From Bugulina stolonifera (Eukaryota > Bryozoa > Gymnolaemata > Cheilostomatida > Bugulidae), in assembly GCA_935421135.1 (NCBI GenBank), contig OW285187.1, forward strand, positions 31,498,818-31,562,817: a DNA stretch of 64,000 bases. The letters are read 5' to 3'. The notes under the pieces are model-generated. The model searched no databases. It saw nothing but the letters and a program-made list of their open reading frames with translations, and was not told where the DNA came from. Position numbers and translations under genes: made by a program. Of the stretch, positions 12,401-23,729 are shown piece by piece. Each line of letters starts with the position of its first letter. Position 1 is the first letter of the stretch.

Positions 12401-15400
12401 AGATGGAGATGTGGAACTATGCAATGAGATTCTCCATCCTAAATTAGTTCACAGAATTGATGGCATCTGGCCAAGACCATCCGCTAATAATGTGAGTTAT
12501 CCCCCCTCGCTACTCAAGATGTTATAAAGACTCCCCTTATTACTATCCTTCTATTTAATACTTATTTCCTACCGTGTTTCAGGTGATCATTTTGGAAAAG
12601 GTATCTGTGAGCAGACGTGCCGAACTTATGGAATCTAGTCCAATTGTGTCCACAGACAATGAAAAGTATACCATTTAATATAGTATGTACAATGTCATAG
12701 TTGACAAATGATTACTTGATGTATGCCAGTGATTATTTATGGAGTGATATTATACGTATGGAATTATATTATACATATGAAATTATATTATACGTATGGA
12801 AACCTTTTGTTCTGTACTTTGTGTACCATATGTTGTGTTCTGTATGATGTAATGCACTAATATATTTGTTGCCTCATTCTTTGTTTCAGGTTTGCTGAGC
12901 ATAGCCTTGGATTTACAAATGTGATCAACCATCTCATTGAAAAACAAAAGGTAAGAGCTACAATTGCATGCTCTCTTATTCAATAGGTTAAAAAATTGAG
13001 GGACTATCATTATCGGCAGTAGTAATAGAAATACCCTATAAATGTAAAAGTAGCTGGTACAAAGATTGTGGAGAAGAAGATACATGTAGGTAACTCTGCC
13101 CCACAAACGTCCCTCCCATTCCCACAAAAAGTCACCCAATTAGGTTAGCCATCTTTCCACTGGTTAATCATCGGCCAACCAGAATTGTGTGCAGTGTATA
13201 AACTGTTCATATCAAACTTCCTATTAACTTCCTGTGTATAGTGTTCTTCTGCACATTAGCTGATCATTGGTTCAACAAATGGTTAGCCCTTTGTGAAAGG
13301 AGTCAGATGAACAACACACTATCAATGAGTTGCATATCTTCCCCCTCCTCCCCCCTCCTCCCCCTCCTCCCCCTCCTCCCCCCTCCTCCCCCCACCACCA
13401 CTATCTTTGGCTGATGGTTTTGTACTGAGAACGCTTTTGATGAGTCTATTCAGTACATTTACATGTATTAAATCATTTAATTTGTATTATGATTATTCTA
13501 TGTAATGTACATGTAGATGTATGCCATGTTCACATGTTGAAGTACATAAATTTATGCTGCATTATGTAATAGTTGTCATCCATCTGCTCTTTTAGGTTAT
13601 TGTCGGACATAACTTGTATTTGGATTTAATGCTCATGTATGACAAGTTTATAGACCCGTTACCAAATTCCTACAAGGAATTCAAAGAGAGGCTGCATGGT
13701 TATCTCCCCCACATCTATGATACTAAGTTTATGTCTTTACAACTACGTAGGGTAAGTTATGAGCTGATAAGTATTATGTGAATTGATGAGAGACAAGTGG
13801 GGGAGGGTGTAAATGATAAATCAACATCGTGTCACACAGTTATGGTATTTCTCGTCCCTGACTAAAGTTATTCCTTAATTTACAGATAAGTTGCTTTTTC
13901 ATGTTGGACATATATTTTATCAGCAACTAAGAGTACGTTTTGAAGGAATATGGTAGGACAACTCCTGAATAGTATCATGATCTCATAGCTCTGCATATCT
14001 GTGTGGTATTATTAGCTGGTCCATGAAAATAACGCTATTACAATATTTTATTCTCATAGTAATATAGTTAACTTTAGTTTCAAGCACGCATGCAAGTAGA
14101 GCTGCAATTTGTGGTTCTCGATATTTTAAAAATTCGGAGTCCTTGACTACATGTACATCACCCTTAGAAGTGTATCAAAGTGTGGATTGTCTTAAATATA
14201 TATTTTATGTTCAGGGGTTTGAAGGTACGGTGCATGAGTACGACTATACCAGCCTATCAGACCTTTACAACACTATGACAGATAGCAAGAGTACAAGAGC
14301 ATTGCTATACCCTCCAACTATAATAGCTGCATCATCTCCAAGGTGTGGTAAGTGGTATTATCTCATATACTAGTTATATGTTGTGCTGTTGAGGACATTC
14401 CTGGTTCCACACTGGGTTAGGTTGCACATCTTAGAGCTTTACTATCTAGTGCCATTACCTCCATGCACATGGTATGCACATAGTATGTAATATCCTCCTA
14501 GGCCTTTGTGTTCACTATCGTAGTATCAGTAAGTTTGCCAATTTAGTTAACTTTACTAGACAGTCAATGTCACGCAATACTGGATCCTCATAGTCAGTGT
14601 TGACTAACAGACATAGCACTGCACCACTTATGGGAGGCTGCTACTGTACTAACTAGCTGCATTGTATGATAACTGAATACTGATTTACAGGAGAGGGTAA
14701 CTCTAACACTGAAACAGAGACTAAAGGACAAATACATGAAGCTGGACATGACTCATACATGTGTGGATACGGTGTGTGCTACTACATCTTCAGTTATCAA
14801 GTGTCTGTGTGTTACTGATTTACATGTACATGTACATCTAATGGTGTTCACATAATATAGTGTTTTAATAGTTAAATTAAAATTTTATTTCTGTTCTAGT
14901 ATTTCTTCGACTCAGTCATTTGGTAGCTCTCAGCAAAATGGCGTAAGTATATCTTATCTAATGTTGTGCTATCAATCGAATTTGCCATTTGGCACGTACA
15001 TGTTCAATCAATAATAGTTCAAACGTGGACTCTAGTGGAATCATATGTTTGATTATCATGGGTTATGCTTATACATATTTTAAATGCTACAGTATCTTCT
15101 CTACATGTCTAATAATAACATTGTCAATAAAATATTAATAATGTATGTAAGAGTAAGACAACTCCCAAATCACTGCCAATGTTAAAAACCTACATGTACT
15201 CAGTAAATGTGTAAGTGTCGTTAGTATATTTGAAACTATGTTTATTTAGCTCACTATATTGATGTATAATTTGCAGAGAAGGGTTAACCACATATCCCAT
15301 ACCATTCTATGACTACAGTCAACACATCTGTCAGTATGAGAATAGAGTGAATCTAATCCGAGCTATGGTGCATAACATAGTAAGTATTGTATACTGACTG

Positions 15401-17360
15401 AATGTATATGGTGCATAACATAGTAAGTATTGTATACTGACTGTATATATATGGTGCATGACATAGTAAGTATTGTATACTGACTGTATATACATGTATA
15501 TATGGTGCGTAACATAGCAAGTATTGTATACTGTATATATACATGGTGCATAACATAGTAAGTATTGTATACTGTATATATACATGTATACTGTATAATA
15601 TATACATGTACACTTGTATATGTGGTGCATAATATAGTAGGTATAAAAGTTGTTCTCTCTCAGTTAACCTTCCTTTTTTTGAGAGGACAACTCCTTATTA
15701 TAATCGATAGCCCTTGAGTACCCCCACCCCCCTGTTGGGATGACAGGATGGTGTAGTAGTATAGAACTTGTACATACACCAACTTCTATACATTTATATA
15801 TGGTGCATAACGTAGTAAAGGCTTGAACACGGTCAGAGATTGCGCTGGAATACGTTGCGTATTAATGAAAATCTTGACATGATGAGCAGATGCGTGACCA
15901 TCTTTAGGGAAAATGTAAACCCGTGATTGACCAGTGATATTTTGCCTTTGACATATTAGTAATTTGTATCTGGGAAATTTCGGCATTGACTAATTGTAGT
16001 AAGGTAATGTCCATAATGAATCTCTTTCACACAGTAACATCAAGCACTAGTCAACCTGACTTTGTGACTCATTGCAAACATGTGCATCTACGTGATTACC
16101 TGTTGGTAATCACGTGTGAATAGTGTGAGAGTGTCAAGGCCATAATAGTGGATGGTAGATAGCAGGGCTAAGTGCAGACAACCCTGTACTTTGCTATATT
16201 TTACAGCAAGTAGCACTTCCCTGTACTGTACAGCAGATATTCAGAGTTGTCTGCACTCAACATAGAGCTACCGCTATTAGTAGTGTTCAGTGTTGAATTT
16301 CCTGTTAGATAGGTTTAGGAAACTCCAGCTGAAATTTCTACACTATACATGTACAATGTAGATGGTACTACTTAAATATTGGGACAAAAATGTATTATTC
16401 ATTTCATTTCCATGGTTCCTTGATACACTCTACATGGCACCATACTGCGTGTGCTAAGCTGAACTGTAACCATACTCATAATCCTGTATCTGTAGTATCT
16501 GGGTGGACTGGATCCTGAAGCTTCCCGTACGGAAAGACTGTTCGTGAAAACTAAACCACCTTACACTCTGCTTCGGCCAGAGGAGGTCAGTAGTACTCAG
16601 TAGTTATAATTGTGTGCATCATTCAACTACATGTAACTCTGTTGTTTCTATACATTCTAGTAATTACAAAATCCTCTTCCTATTCAGTTCCTACACGTTT
16701 ATTTTTTAGGTTTCACTTCTTTTATCTTCCTATGGAGTAGTGGATATCAGCAGCATTACACAGAATAAAGCCATTGTAATAGTTAGCAACCGCCATTGGT
16801 AAGTGTAGAAATAATTTATCAGGAATTACCTGCTCTTGTTGTTGTGTTACAATTATAGTTATTGGGCATAAAGTGAATGTGCTTTTGTCTTTTAGTGCAA
16901 GGAGGATACTAGAGGCATTTAAATCTCACAATAAGTTTGCAGTAGTCAGATATAGCCCTTGGAGACACTCTGTCATGGCCAATAGATTCCTATGGTATGT
17001 AGATTCTTCAGTATTCTCACCTTTTTATTCCTATGTACTACGTTAGAGAAATATGATACTGTAGCCATCTTGGCTCAATATCTATAATGTACTTCGTATA
17101 TTTGCTTAGTCGTGTAATAAACCCCTCCTTCTTCACCTGGATAACAGTTTTATTGTATCTTGCAATGGAATTTGTTAGTAGATGGGGAATATCGGCTACA
17201 TACTGGTCTACAAGCCAAGTGTTCATTTTAAATAAAACAAGGTACAATTCTGTTCCATATTAGAATAATATTGCTCCATTGTAGGACTGGGGCTATATTA
17301 ACTGCTGGTATATGCACAGTGGCATTGATAAGGAATGCTAGGAAACGGCTATTTCCTTGA
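9460..17360 (+). CDS. PNLDC1: PNLDC1-like poly(A)-specific ribonuclease, probable piRNA 3' trimmer
   Basis: DEDD-type 3'-5' exoribonuclease of the PARN family. Nineteen exons join in frame to about 556 aa: 9460-9544, 9826-9877, 10367-10440, 10645-10678, 10817-10892, 11200-11247, 11781-11976, 12400-12491, 12583-12665, 12890-12950, 13596-13751, 14215-14347, 14691-14771, 14900-14942, 15277-15379, 16496-16585, 16710-16798, 16896-16994, 17285-17360. Catalytic residues are visible: D31 and E33 in SIDSEF, D277 in GHNLYLDL, H379 and D384 in HEAGHDSY. No R3H-like insert is apparent. The protein ends in a hydrophobic segment (about 528-547) and a basic tail RNARKRLFP. In animals PNLDC1 has such an anchor and trims pre-piRNAs at the mitochondrial surface, whereas PARN lacks it. 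That role is inferred from family knowledge. The start is the first ATG before a clear donor. Confidence 0.88.
11286..11425. repeat. 35-bp tandem repeat, four copies (PNLDC1 intron 6)
   Basis: Four head-to-tail units of exactly 35 bp start at 11286, 11321, 11356 and 11391, each opening CTCAGTCTAACARGGTT. Units differ by a few substitutions and have no spacers, so this is a minisatellite, not a CRISPR array. It lies inside the intron between PNLDC1 exons 6 and 7. Confidence 0.85.
13339..13393. repeat. C-rich CCCCTCCT tract, G-quadruplex-prone on the minus strand
   Basis: A run of repeated CCCCTCCTC units of about 55 bp in an otherwise AT-rich PNLDC1 intron. The minus strand reads as successive runs of three or more G separated by short GA spacers, so it could form a G-quadruplex or triplex. 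The transcribed strand carries the pyrimidines. Any function is inference. Confidence 0.7.
15361..15640 (+). repeat. Minisatellite that copies the PNLDC1 exon 15 splice donor
   Basis: The last 14 coding bases of exon 15 (TGGTGCATAACATA) and the donor GTAAGTATTG are repeated downstream about every 40-80 bp: near 15409, 15452, 15503, 15544 and 15623, with a diverged outlier at 15801. At least three downstream copies keep GTAAGTATTG unchanged, one has GCAAG and one GTAGG. Spacers are TATACATGTA-like. The coding boundary at 15379 is the first unit. Use of the second copy would extend the exon by 43 nt and meet an in-frame TGA. Confidence 0.82.
15641..15705. mobile_element. Small hairpin element of the AGTTGTCCTCTC family, copy A
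   Basis: AAGTTGTTCTCTCTC near 15648 and GAGAGGACAACTCCTTATTAT near 15680-15700 are inverted copies of one terminal sequence about 30 bp apart. Better copies lie at 22469-22660 and 58036-58115. This one is inside a PNLDC1 intron. Confidence 0.45.
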
Positions 17361-18190
17361 GGGTGTGTTAGCGGATATATACGTGCTCAACTGTGTATTC
17401 TCATGGTGTTTATGAAAGAATGGCTGCAATGGACTTTATTTCCGCACTTAACACCTAAACATCAATATTTTACTGTGTGTAGTTTAACAACACACGCCAC
17501 TACTTTGTTAATGTTTTATACATATATTATTGAAATACTCGACATGACTTTTGAGCTGTAAACTGATGCATTAATCCATTAAACTTTCTATTTGACAGTT
17601 TGTTGATATAATAATTATTTGATTTTATTGGATTCCAATAATTACAAGAAGCTAAATAATTGTATAGTTGTATGAAACAGGTATCTAAGTCTGTTCTTTG
17701 TGTGCAGTTCATTGAAAATAAAGATCTTATACTAAACTAGACATCATACACTTTATATTCACATAATGATATGAGCTGCTAAGTACTACTATCTACACTA
17801 GGTGTATAGCTGCTTTCAATTGACCGTGATTGGTTTAGGCTGACTATAAAGTGACACACATTGGTTGGATATTGGCATCAGTTATTCATCTTTCTCAAGT
17901 GGCAGCAGCATTGGTTTGCAATTTGCATTTTATAAGTTTAATGTTGACAAAATAACTTGGATTGCATACTTTAATAATCAACTTCTTAATCATATTGTTC
18001 ACAGACAATATGCATTAAGATTATAAAAGTATTTGAAGGGTTATGAGCAAATATATTTATATAAGGTGTGTATTAGCAACTAACAAATGTATTTGCGATC
18101 TACGTAATACTGTTGAAGAGTTTAACCTTTGGAAGTGCTGTAAAATAGCACAGCAAACTGGTGATAGTGGAAAACCTGCAGGAACCTGTT
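17361..18190. other. Intergenic: PNLDC1 3' UTR and approach to the next gene
   Basis: PNLDC1 transcription probably ends after AATAAA at 17717-17722. Apart from that signal I see no exon here. The frame of the following gene is open back to about 18149, after an in-frame TAG, so an upstream splice into it is possible but not supported by a good pyrimidine tract. Confidence 0.5.
17717..17722 (+). terminator. Polyadenylation signal AATAAA of PNLDC1
   Basis: A canonical AATAAA 357 bases past the PNLDC1 stop codon, with T-rich sequence just downstream. It is the first canonical hexamer I noticed after the stop. Confidence 0.55.
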
Positions 18191-20186
18191 ATGAAGGGAG
18201 AGGACTCATGTATATGCCACCTGCTAACTCTGGCAGAAAATGTCGGCTTATCAGCCTGGGATGATCAAACAAATACTAAAGTGGCAGCACCAGAAACCAA
18301 GGTTACAACGGCTGTTAGACGGTCTCCATTTATTCACAAAGGAAAAAGAGCTATGGGAAACAATACTATAGAGCAGCCATTTCAACACAATCAAACACAC
18401 AAACAGTATATGCAGGACTACAAAAATCAGAGTTCAAAAGCTGTTAACAGAGATGGTAATGGATATTACTCTGTCCTCGCTAAGTATAACAGTTTCGTCA
18501 AACTACAACTACCACCCTATGTGTAAGTAAACAATTTATAACAAGTTGTACAGGTATGAAAACTCAACAGACAGACTATATAGGAGACAGCCGATACCTA
18601 TGCATGGGGCTTTCAGTCGTACCGCTGATAGCTGAAACTTTTGACTAAACAGTGCCACTATCTATTTCTATTCAGAGGCAGTAACTATTGTGCCATATTA
18701 GGCCTATTTGTATTTGCACAATTTTATTGCATTGTTTGTTGGTCCAAGCTGTACAAGTGCACAAACATACAGGTGAGAAACGAAACCATAGCATAGTATG
18801 AAATTGTAGTTTGGTTTGATTGTTGAATGCTCCTTTTGATTACAGTGACCGACAGCAAACCGGAATCTCAACCAAGGAGTCCAACTCAGTTAGGTAAAAT
18901 ATTGCATACAATAATTATACAGGATTATAATGCCTGGTTAAAGAACTACATGTATCTAATCATCTCAATGAAGTCTCATTCAAATCAACCTATCTTCAAA
19001 TACAGGGTTTCACTACTAGATGCATGTATTTTAGAAGATAGATGTCATTAGAATCTATGCTATAGATGTTATTTACCACCCTGAGCCCAACCAACATGTA
19101 TTACCTTGTATACATGTATATGATATCTGTTTACTTTCCAACCTATGTGTATTTGGTTTTTTCCATGTTGGCTAGTTACTAGAAGATCTATAGCGGGAGG
19201 AGGGATTCAAGTTGGAATACTAACTAGTGCACAACCTTGCCAATATAATAATATGCAATACCTGGCCATAAAAATAGTAAATGAGCTGCAATTATTGGCA
19301 ATTATGACTAAGGTCACCAGGGAACAATCAATGGTTTGTATAATTATATTCACGTACTTGCAGGCTAAATAACTCCCCCACTGATAATGCTACTAAGACA
19401 CCACTGACAACTAAAGATACTAAGAGACGTCTAACATATGAAGACATTAAAGACTATATAGATGATGAGAATGAAGACGAGGCAGAGAGATCAAGCATGC
19501 CTTCTTTACTCAAACCTAGAAAACCAATCAACATTAACTTAACTGGCAAATTTGTACAAAGAGGGAACAATAGTAACGCTAACACACCAAGGGCGGCAGT
19601 TACCTCTAAAGTAGAACATGCAATTAGTCGTAAGCCAAAAGATGACATAAAACTTCCTGTACCACTAAAACCTGCCCCTATTGTTAGCTATAAAATGCCA
19701 TCTAGTCTGAAATGCAAGGTAACAATAGAGAGACTGCCGTCACATTCTGCTAAGACCAGTTACCATTCGGCAGGTAGCCACAAGTCTGATTCAATATCAA
19801 AGTTTGCGAGAATTAAAAAGAAATTAACAAGAACAGCCGTAGAAAGAGATAGCGGTGGACTTAAGTCAGAATTACCAATGTGTGGTGACCAGCATTGTCT
19901 TAGAAACCAATTGAATAGGAGATCTTTAGACAGTTTGACTTGCATATCCGGTTTCAATGAGGTAAAGATTAGAACAATTAAAAAAGAGTCATCCTTTTTA
20001 AATAATACTCTCGATGATGACAGGAAAAAGCATTTAGAAGCTTTAGTTAAGATTTTGGGTGATAAAACACTAGCGCCGTACCTTCACAAAGCTAAGGGTA
20101 CAGAGGAGAAAAAGGTTGATGTCAACCCAGGACTGGGCAAGATCGATACCATTGATTACAACATAATATTTGGTAGTAGAATATAA
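18191..20186 (+). CDS. Orphan basic, low-complexity protein, three exons
   Basis: Exons 18191-18522, 18846-18893 and 19364-20186 join in phase through good GT-AG sites to about 400 aa. I do not recognise it. The product is Lys/Arg/Ser/Asn-rich and probably disordered, with a tract LTYEDIKDYIDDENEDEAE followed by a proline/lysine-rich middle (KPRKPININL; LPVPLKPAPI) and a C-terminal part that may be helical (DRKKHLEALVKILGDKTL) ending DYNIIFGSRI. There is no signal peptide or membrane segment. The long third exon and phase-consistent joins argue that it is real. The start is uncertain: the frame is open back to 18149, and ATG at 18191 is the first in-frame methionine. It converges on CD2BP2, with 102 bp between the stop codons. 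Confidence 0.6.
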
Positions 20187-20288
20187 ACTGTTTACAGCCA
20201 GTTGTATTTACACGACACATTATGTACAGAAGATTTATAATACAGTGTAACTTACACAAATGTAACATCTTGGAAAATGCCCCAACTT

Positions 20289-23283
20289 TCAAGTATACAA
20301 GTCAAAATCTATTCTCTTTGAAGAATAAAATTCTGACCCTGAACCTAACTTTCGCACGAACACTCCTTCCGGGAATTTATTATCATCAACGGACTGCTGC
20401 ATTTGAGAGCTAGAGAAAGGTCCGTGTATCTCGGCGGATTCGTCATTCACCCACTTGTACTCCCACTGAACTTCGCCAGACTTATTAGCTGATGATGCCA
20501 CTTCCTCTTTTCTCCTCTTTGCTGTTGGTTCATCTAAATAAATTAATACACATGTAGAATCAAATAGCATTTTATTTTATTTTAAGAGACAAAACTGTGT
20601 GGAAATGTTATTTTAATAAGGAATTGATCAAGTCAATCGTTGATACTTGCTATATATACTAAATCCAATACTGAGTAAAGCTATTCATATATAAGTGAAT
20701 ACTCGGTGAGTTACAAGCAAGGTCAGTGGCAACCTGTTGTAATTACAGAGATTCATTTCATACAAATCGAGTTTATTCCTTTGTATCTCTGGATAAGCTC
20801 GGCCATGACTACTATATCGTGTCAGTCACTCCGAGATAGCAAACATTAACATTTCTGTAGGACACAGGTCAAAGACTTAATATTGAACTACATGAGTACA
20901 ACTCCCTATTTATCAATGTTATAAGGCTAACGGTCGACGTTGAAAATGTCCATATTTTTAAAAGTTACCTTAGTTTAAAACAAAATATATAGTGGGTAGA
21001 ACATGGTTGATAAATTTTCACATTTCGGTAGCTATTATTGGTATCTAAAAACTCACCAGCATCACCACCAGGTCCTTTGCCGTCTGCATCTGCAGAAACC
21101 TTCTCATCAAACTCTTCACCAAACATGTCAAGAGCATCATCTTCATCCTTCGGCAAATCTCGCGTTCTTTTCATTGCTGGCTCCTCCTTTTCTTTAATCT
21201 TATAGTTTATCTTTTCATATGTATCATCATATATCTCCATATAACCTATTAATCACAGCAATGAAAATTAATAATGAGAGACGATTTACTAAGAATAAAA
21301 ACAATTCAAAATGGTCTTCCAGTTCATACAACATAGAGTCATAACATGGTCATAAAACTCACTCTATAATAATAGGACAAGATGGCAACGTTAGCTATGT
21401 TATTATGTTATAAGTTTATTATTGCGTTCCATGTACCTTGTTACATGTACACAGAGCACCCTGCTAAATATAAGTAGGCCCTACACCTTCACTAGTGGTC
21501 ACCTGTCACCGCCTTTGTCCTGTCCAGGTGGTGGAACCTACACTTCCACAAGTGAATTCCTAATAATCTAATAGATAATAGACGTATAAATATTATATAT
21601 TATATTATCGTATTATGCTAAAATAACCAGTCTAATAACCAGTCTAAAAACAGCACAATGCAGTATAGTGTACACTGCACATAATATAACTTCACTGTTT
21701 ATTACTCAGTTATCTAATACCTGTTTGTATGAAGCTATCGGCTAAGCTGGTCAGCGCCTTTAACGACTCCTGGTTCTCAAGTTCTTCATCAGTTGGCTTG
21801 ATGCCAAGTTTCTTTGCTTTCAAACGCTGAGCAGAAGTCATCTTCTTCCGCCCACCCCCAAGCCTACTTAGTGCTTTAGCCACAGTTTCCCCAGGTTTCA
21901 GTAGTTTCACCATTTCTGAAATACAGGACAATCAGACATACATGCAGATAAGACCTGAGCCACTACAGCATTCTGATTCAAATATTAAGTTACGACTGCT
22001 ATTTAATTGGCCAAAAACCTACATGTACATTGTTCTTAGCACATCCTTTATATATTACTTACATGTAGATAGAAACATAATATAGTTGGATAGCTAAATA
22101 ATACAAATAGTATACCATACTTTTTCAGAGAAAATATGACTCAACTATCTGAGGTTGTGGTACACACTATTGATTCAGTTAAATTTGATTAGCTAAGCCT
22201 CAAAAGCACTGTCTAGGAGTTACCCTTCCATGTCGCTAGCTGATCAAAGGGCTCTTGATCAGAATCTGATGATTCACTATTATCCTGGTCTACTACTGTC
22301 TTGGCATTCTGTTTGACCTTGACCCAATCAATATCATCCATCCAACTGTCCTTGATCTCACTCTGCAAAAACAGAGCATATTTATATGCATCGCATGCCT
22401 AATCTACATTGCATGTGTATCTTTTTATACTTTATACTATTTCAGACTCTGCATCACAAGCTAGTTATCATAACAAGAAGTTATCCTCTCCTAAGATTTA
22501 TCTTCCTTTTTCACAAGGTGGAAGAGAGTGCATTAAAAATGATTGTAGATGTTTCAACTATATTTCTATCCAAAATTATTTTTTGCAAAAGTTTAAAAGT
22601 ATCACACTAAGGGTAAACAAAGAGAGAACAAATAAATAGGGAGAGGACAACTACATAATATAAACAATGGCTTAGGAGTCTGTTCATGTCTAGATATAGT
22701 TATACTGAAAACAGCTGCAATTGAATTTACATTGCAGGAAATGTATACCATGACATAGCTTCCAAATACAAATATTAGCTGAGAAGCTCTGGGGTGATTG
22801 ATATAGTACATGTAGTAGCATCAGTTCATTGAGAGAGAAACTAATGTACCATGAGCTGTTCTGGACATGGTAGTCTTTATAATATCTGAATATACAACAG
22901 AATTTATTAAGTGATAGAAACAACTCACTTCCTTATCAAATATATAAGTGCCAGTCTTATCGAAATGTCCAGTTTCCATTTCCTCTCTCATATTAAATGG
23001 GGTAATGGTAGTGGCACCATCAAATGCAATAGTTTCATCTTCTTGACCTAAGAGTGAGATTATTAGTTAATATATTCTGGCGAATGGTACTTTAAATTGG
23101 ATGTTTACAACGCATTCTGTTACAAGCTAAGAATCCCCCCACAACATCATTGCACCGACTATGCTTACACATACCTTCGATCTCATCATCATCCATTTTA
23201 TCGTCATCCTGTACATCCTCTTCATCACTATCTAATGTGTGCTTCTTAATCAAGTCATCTGTAAGTGTTTTAGAATCACCAGC
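20289..23283 (-). CDS. CD2BP2: CD2BP2 (U5-52K), spliceosomal GYF-domain protein; 5' exon not found
   Basis: Component of the U5 and tri-snRNP assembly pathway in other animals. Six minus-strand exons join in phase: 23175-23283, 22929-23047, 22224-22362, 21721-21915, 21057-21245, 20289-20533, giving about 331 aa against 341 in human. Landmarks are HTLDSDEED near the start, [54 protein letters not shown] and a C-terminal GYF domain ending [10 protein letters not shown], nearly identical to human at the very end. The WEYKW and GPF parts of the domain are kept, but several ligand-pocket positions differ (see findings). The model begins at an acceptor with no methionine, so the initiating exon lies upstream. 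It may flank or contain HINT3. Confidence 0.88.
22469..22660. mobile_element. Small hairpin element of the AGTTGTCCTCTC family, copy B
   Basis: Bounded by CATAACAAGAAGTTATCCTCTCC at its left (about 22469) and, inverted, GGGAGAGGACAACTACATAATA at its right (about 22640-22660). It sits in the CD2BP2 intron between exons 22929-23047 and 22224-22362. Terminal inverted repeats of about 20 bp with a non-coding core suggest a MITE. I did not find a convincing target duplication. Confidence 0.5.
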
Positions 23284-23729
23284 CTACAAGGAAACACTCT
23301 CTATGCATTCACACAATGAAACCATTGAGAGAACTCTATACAATCAGTCTACATAATACATATATAATACTTCATTAACAATCTGCATGAAGATGCACTA
23401 GATTGTAATGCATGCATTCACAATTGAGAAATCATATCACTACCTGAAATAAGAATGATAATGGGAGCTGGACATAGAATATAAAACCTTTAAATTTATT
23501 AAACATACGTTAAAATTATACAGATTAGATAGCACAAACCTATCAGATCATATAAAAATCAGGAACAATAAATTTGTGTTGCAACCAATGAAAATGTAAG
23601 AAATCGAATGGTGTATAAATTGATGGAATATGCTTGATAAAATTTATCTTTACTAAAATTACGTGTGATAGAACAACATCACACATTAATTCCAAGTATG
23701 AATTAGCTATGAATACATCAATCGTATAA

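Noticed and set aside
15331..15630. Three overlapping minus-strand frames of 62-99 codons rich in Tyr/Ile/His
   Set aside because: They are translations of the donor-spanning minisatellite and have no independent support.
9460..17360. Annotation as PARN rather than PNLDC1
   Set aside because: Catalytic core fits both, but the C-terminal membrane segment and overall length favour PNLDC1; phylogeny would settle it.
18043..18264. 73-codon frame beginning MSKYIYIRC
   Set aside because: Runs in a different frame from the phase-consistent orphan gene and stops inside its first exon; no splice support.
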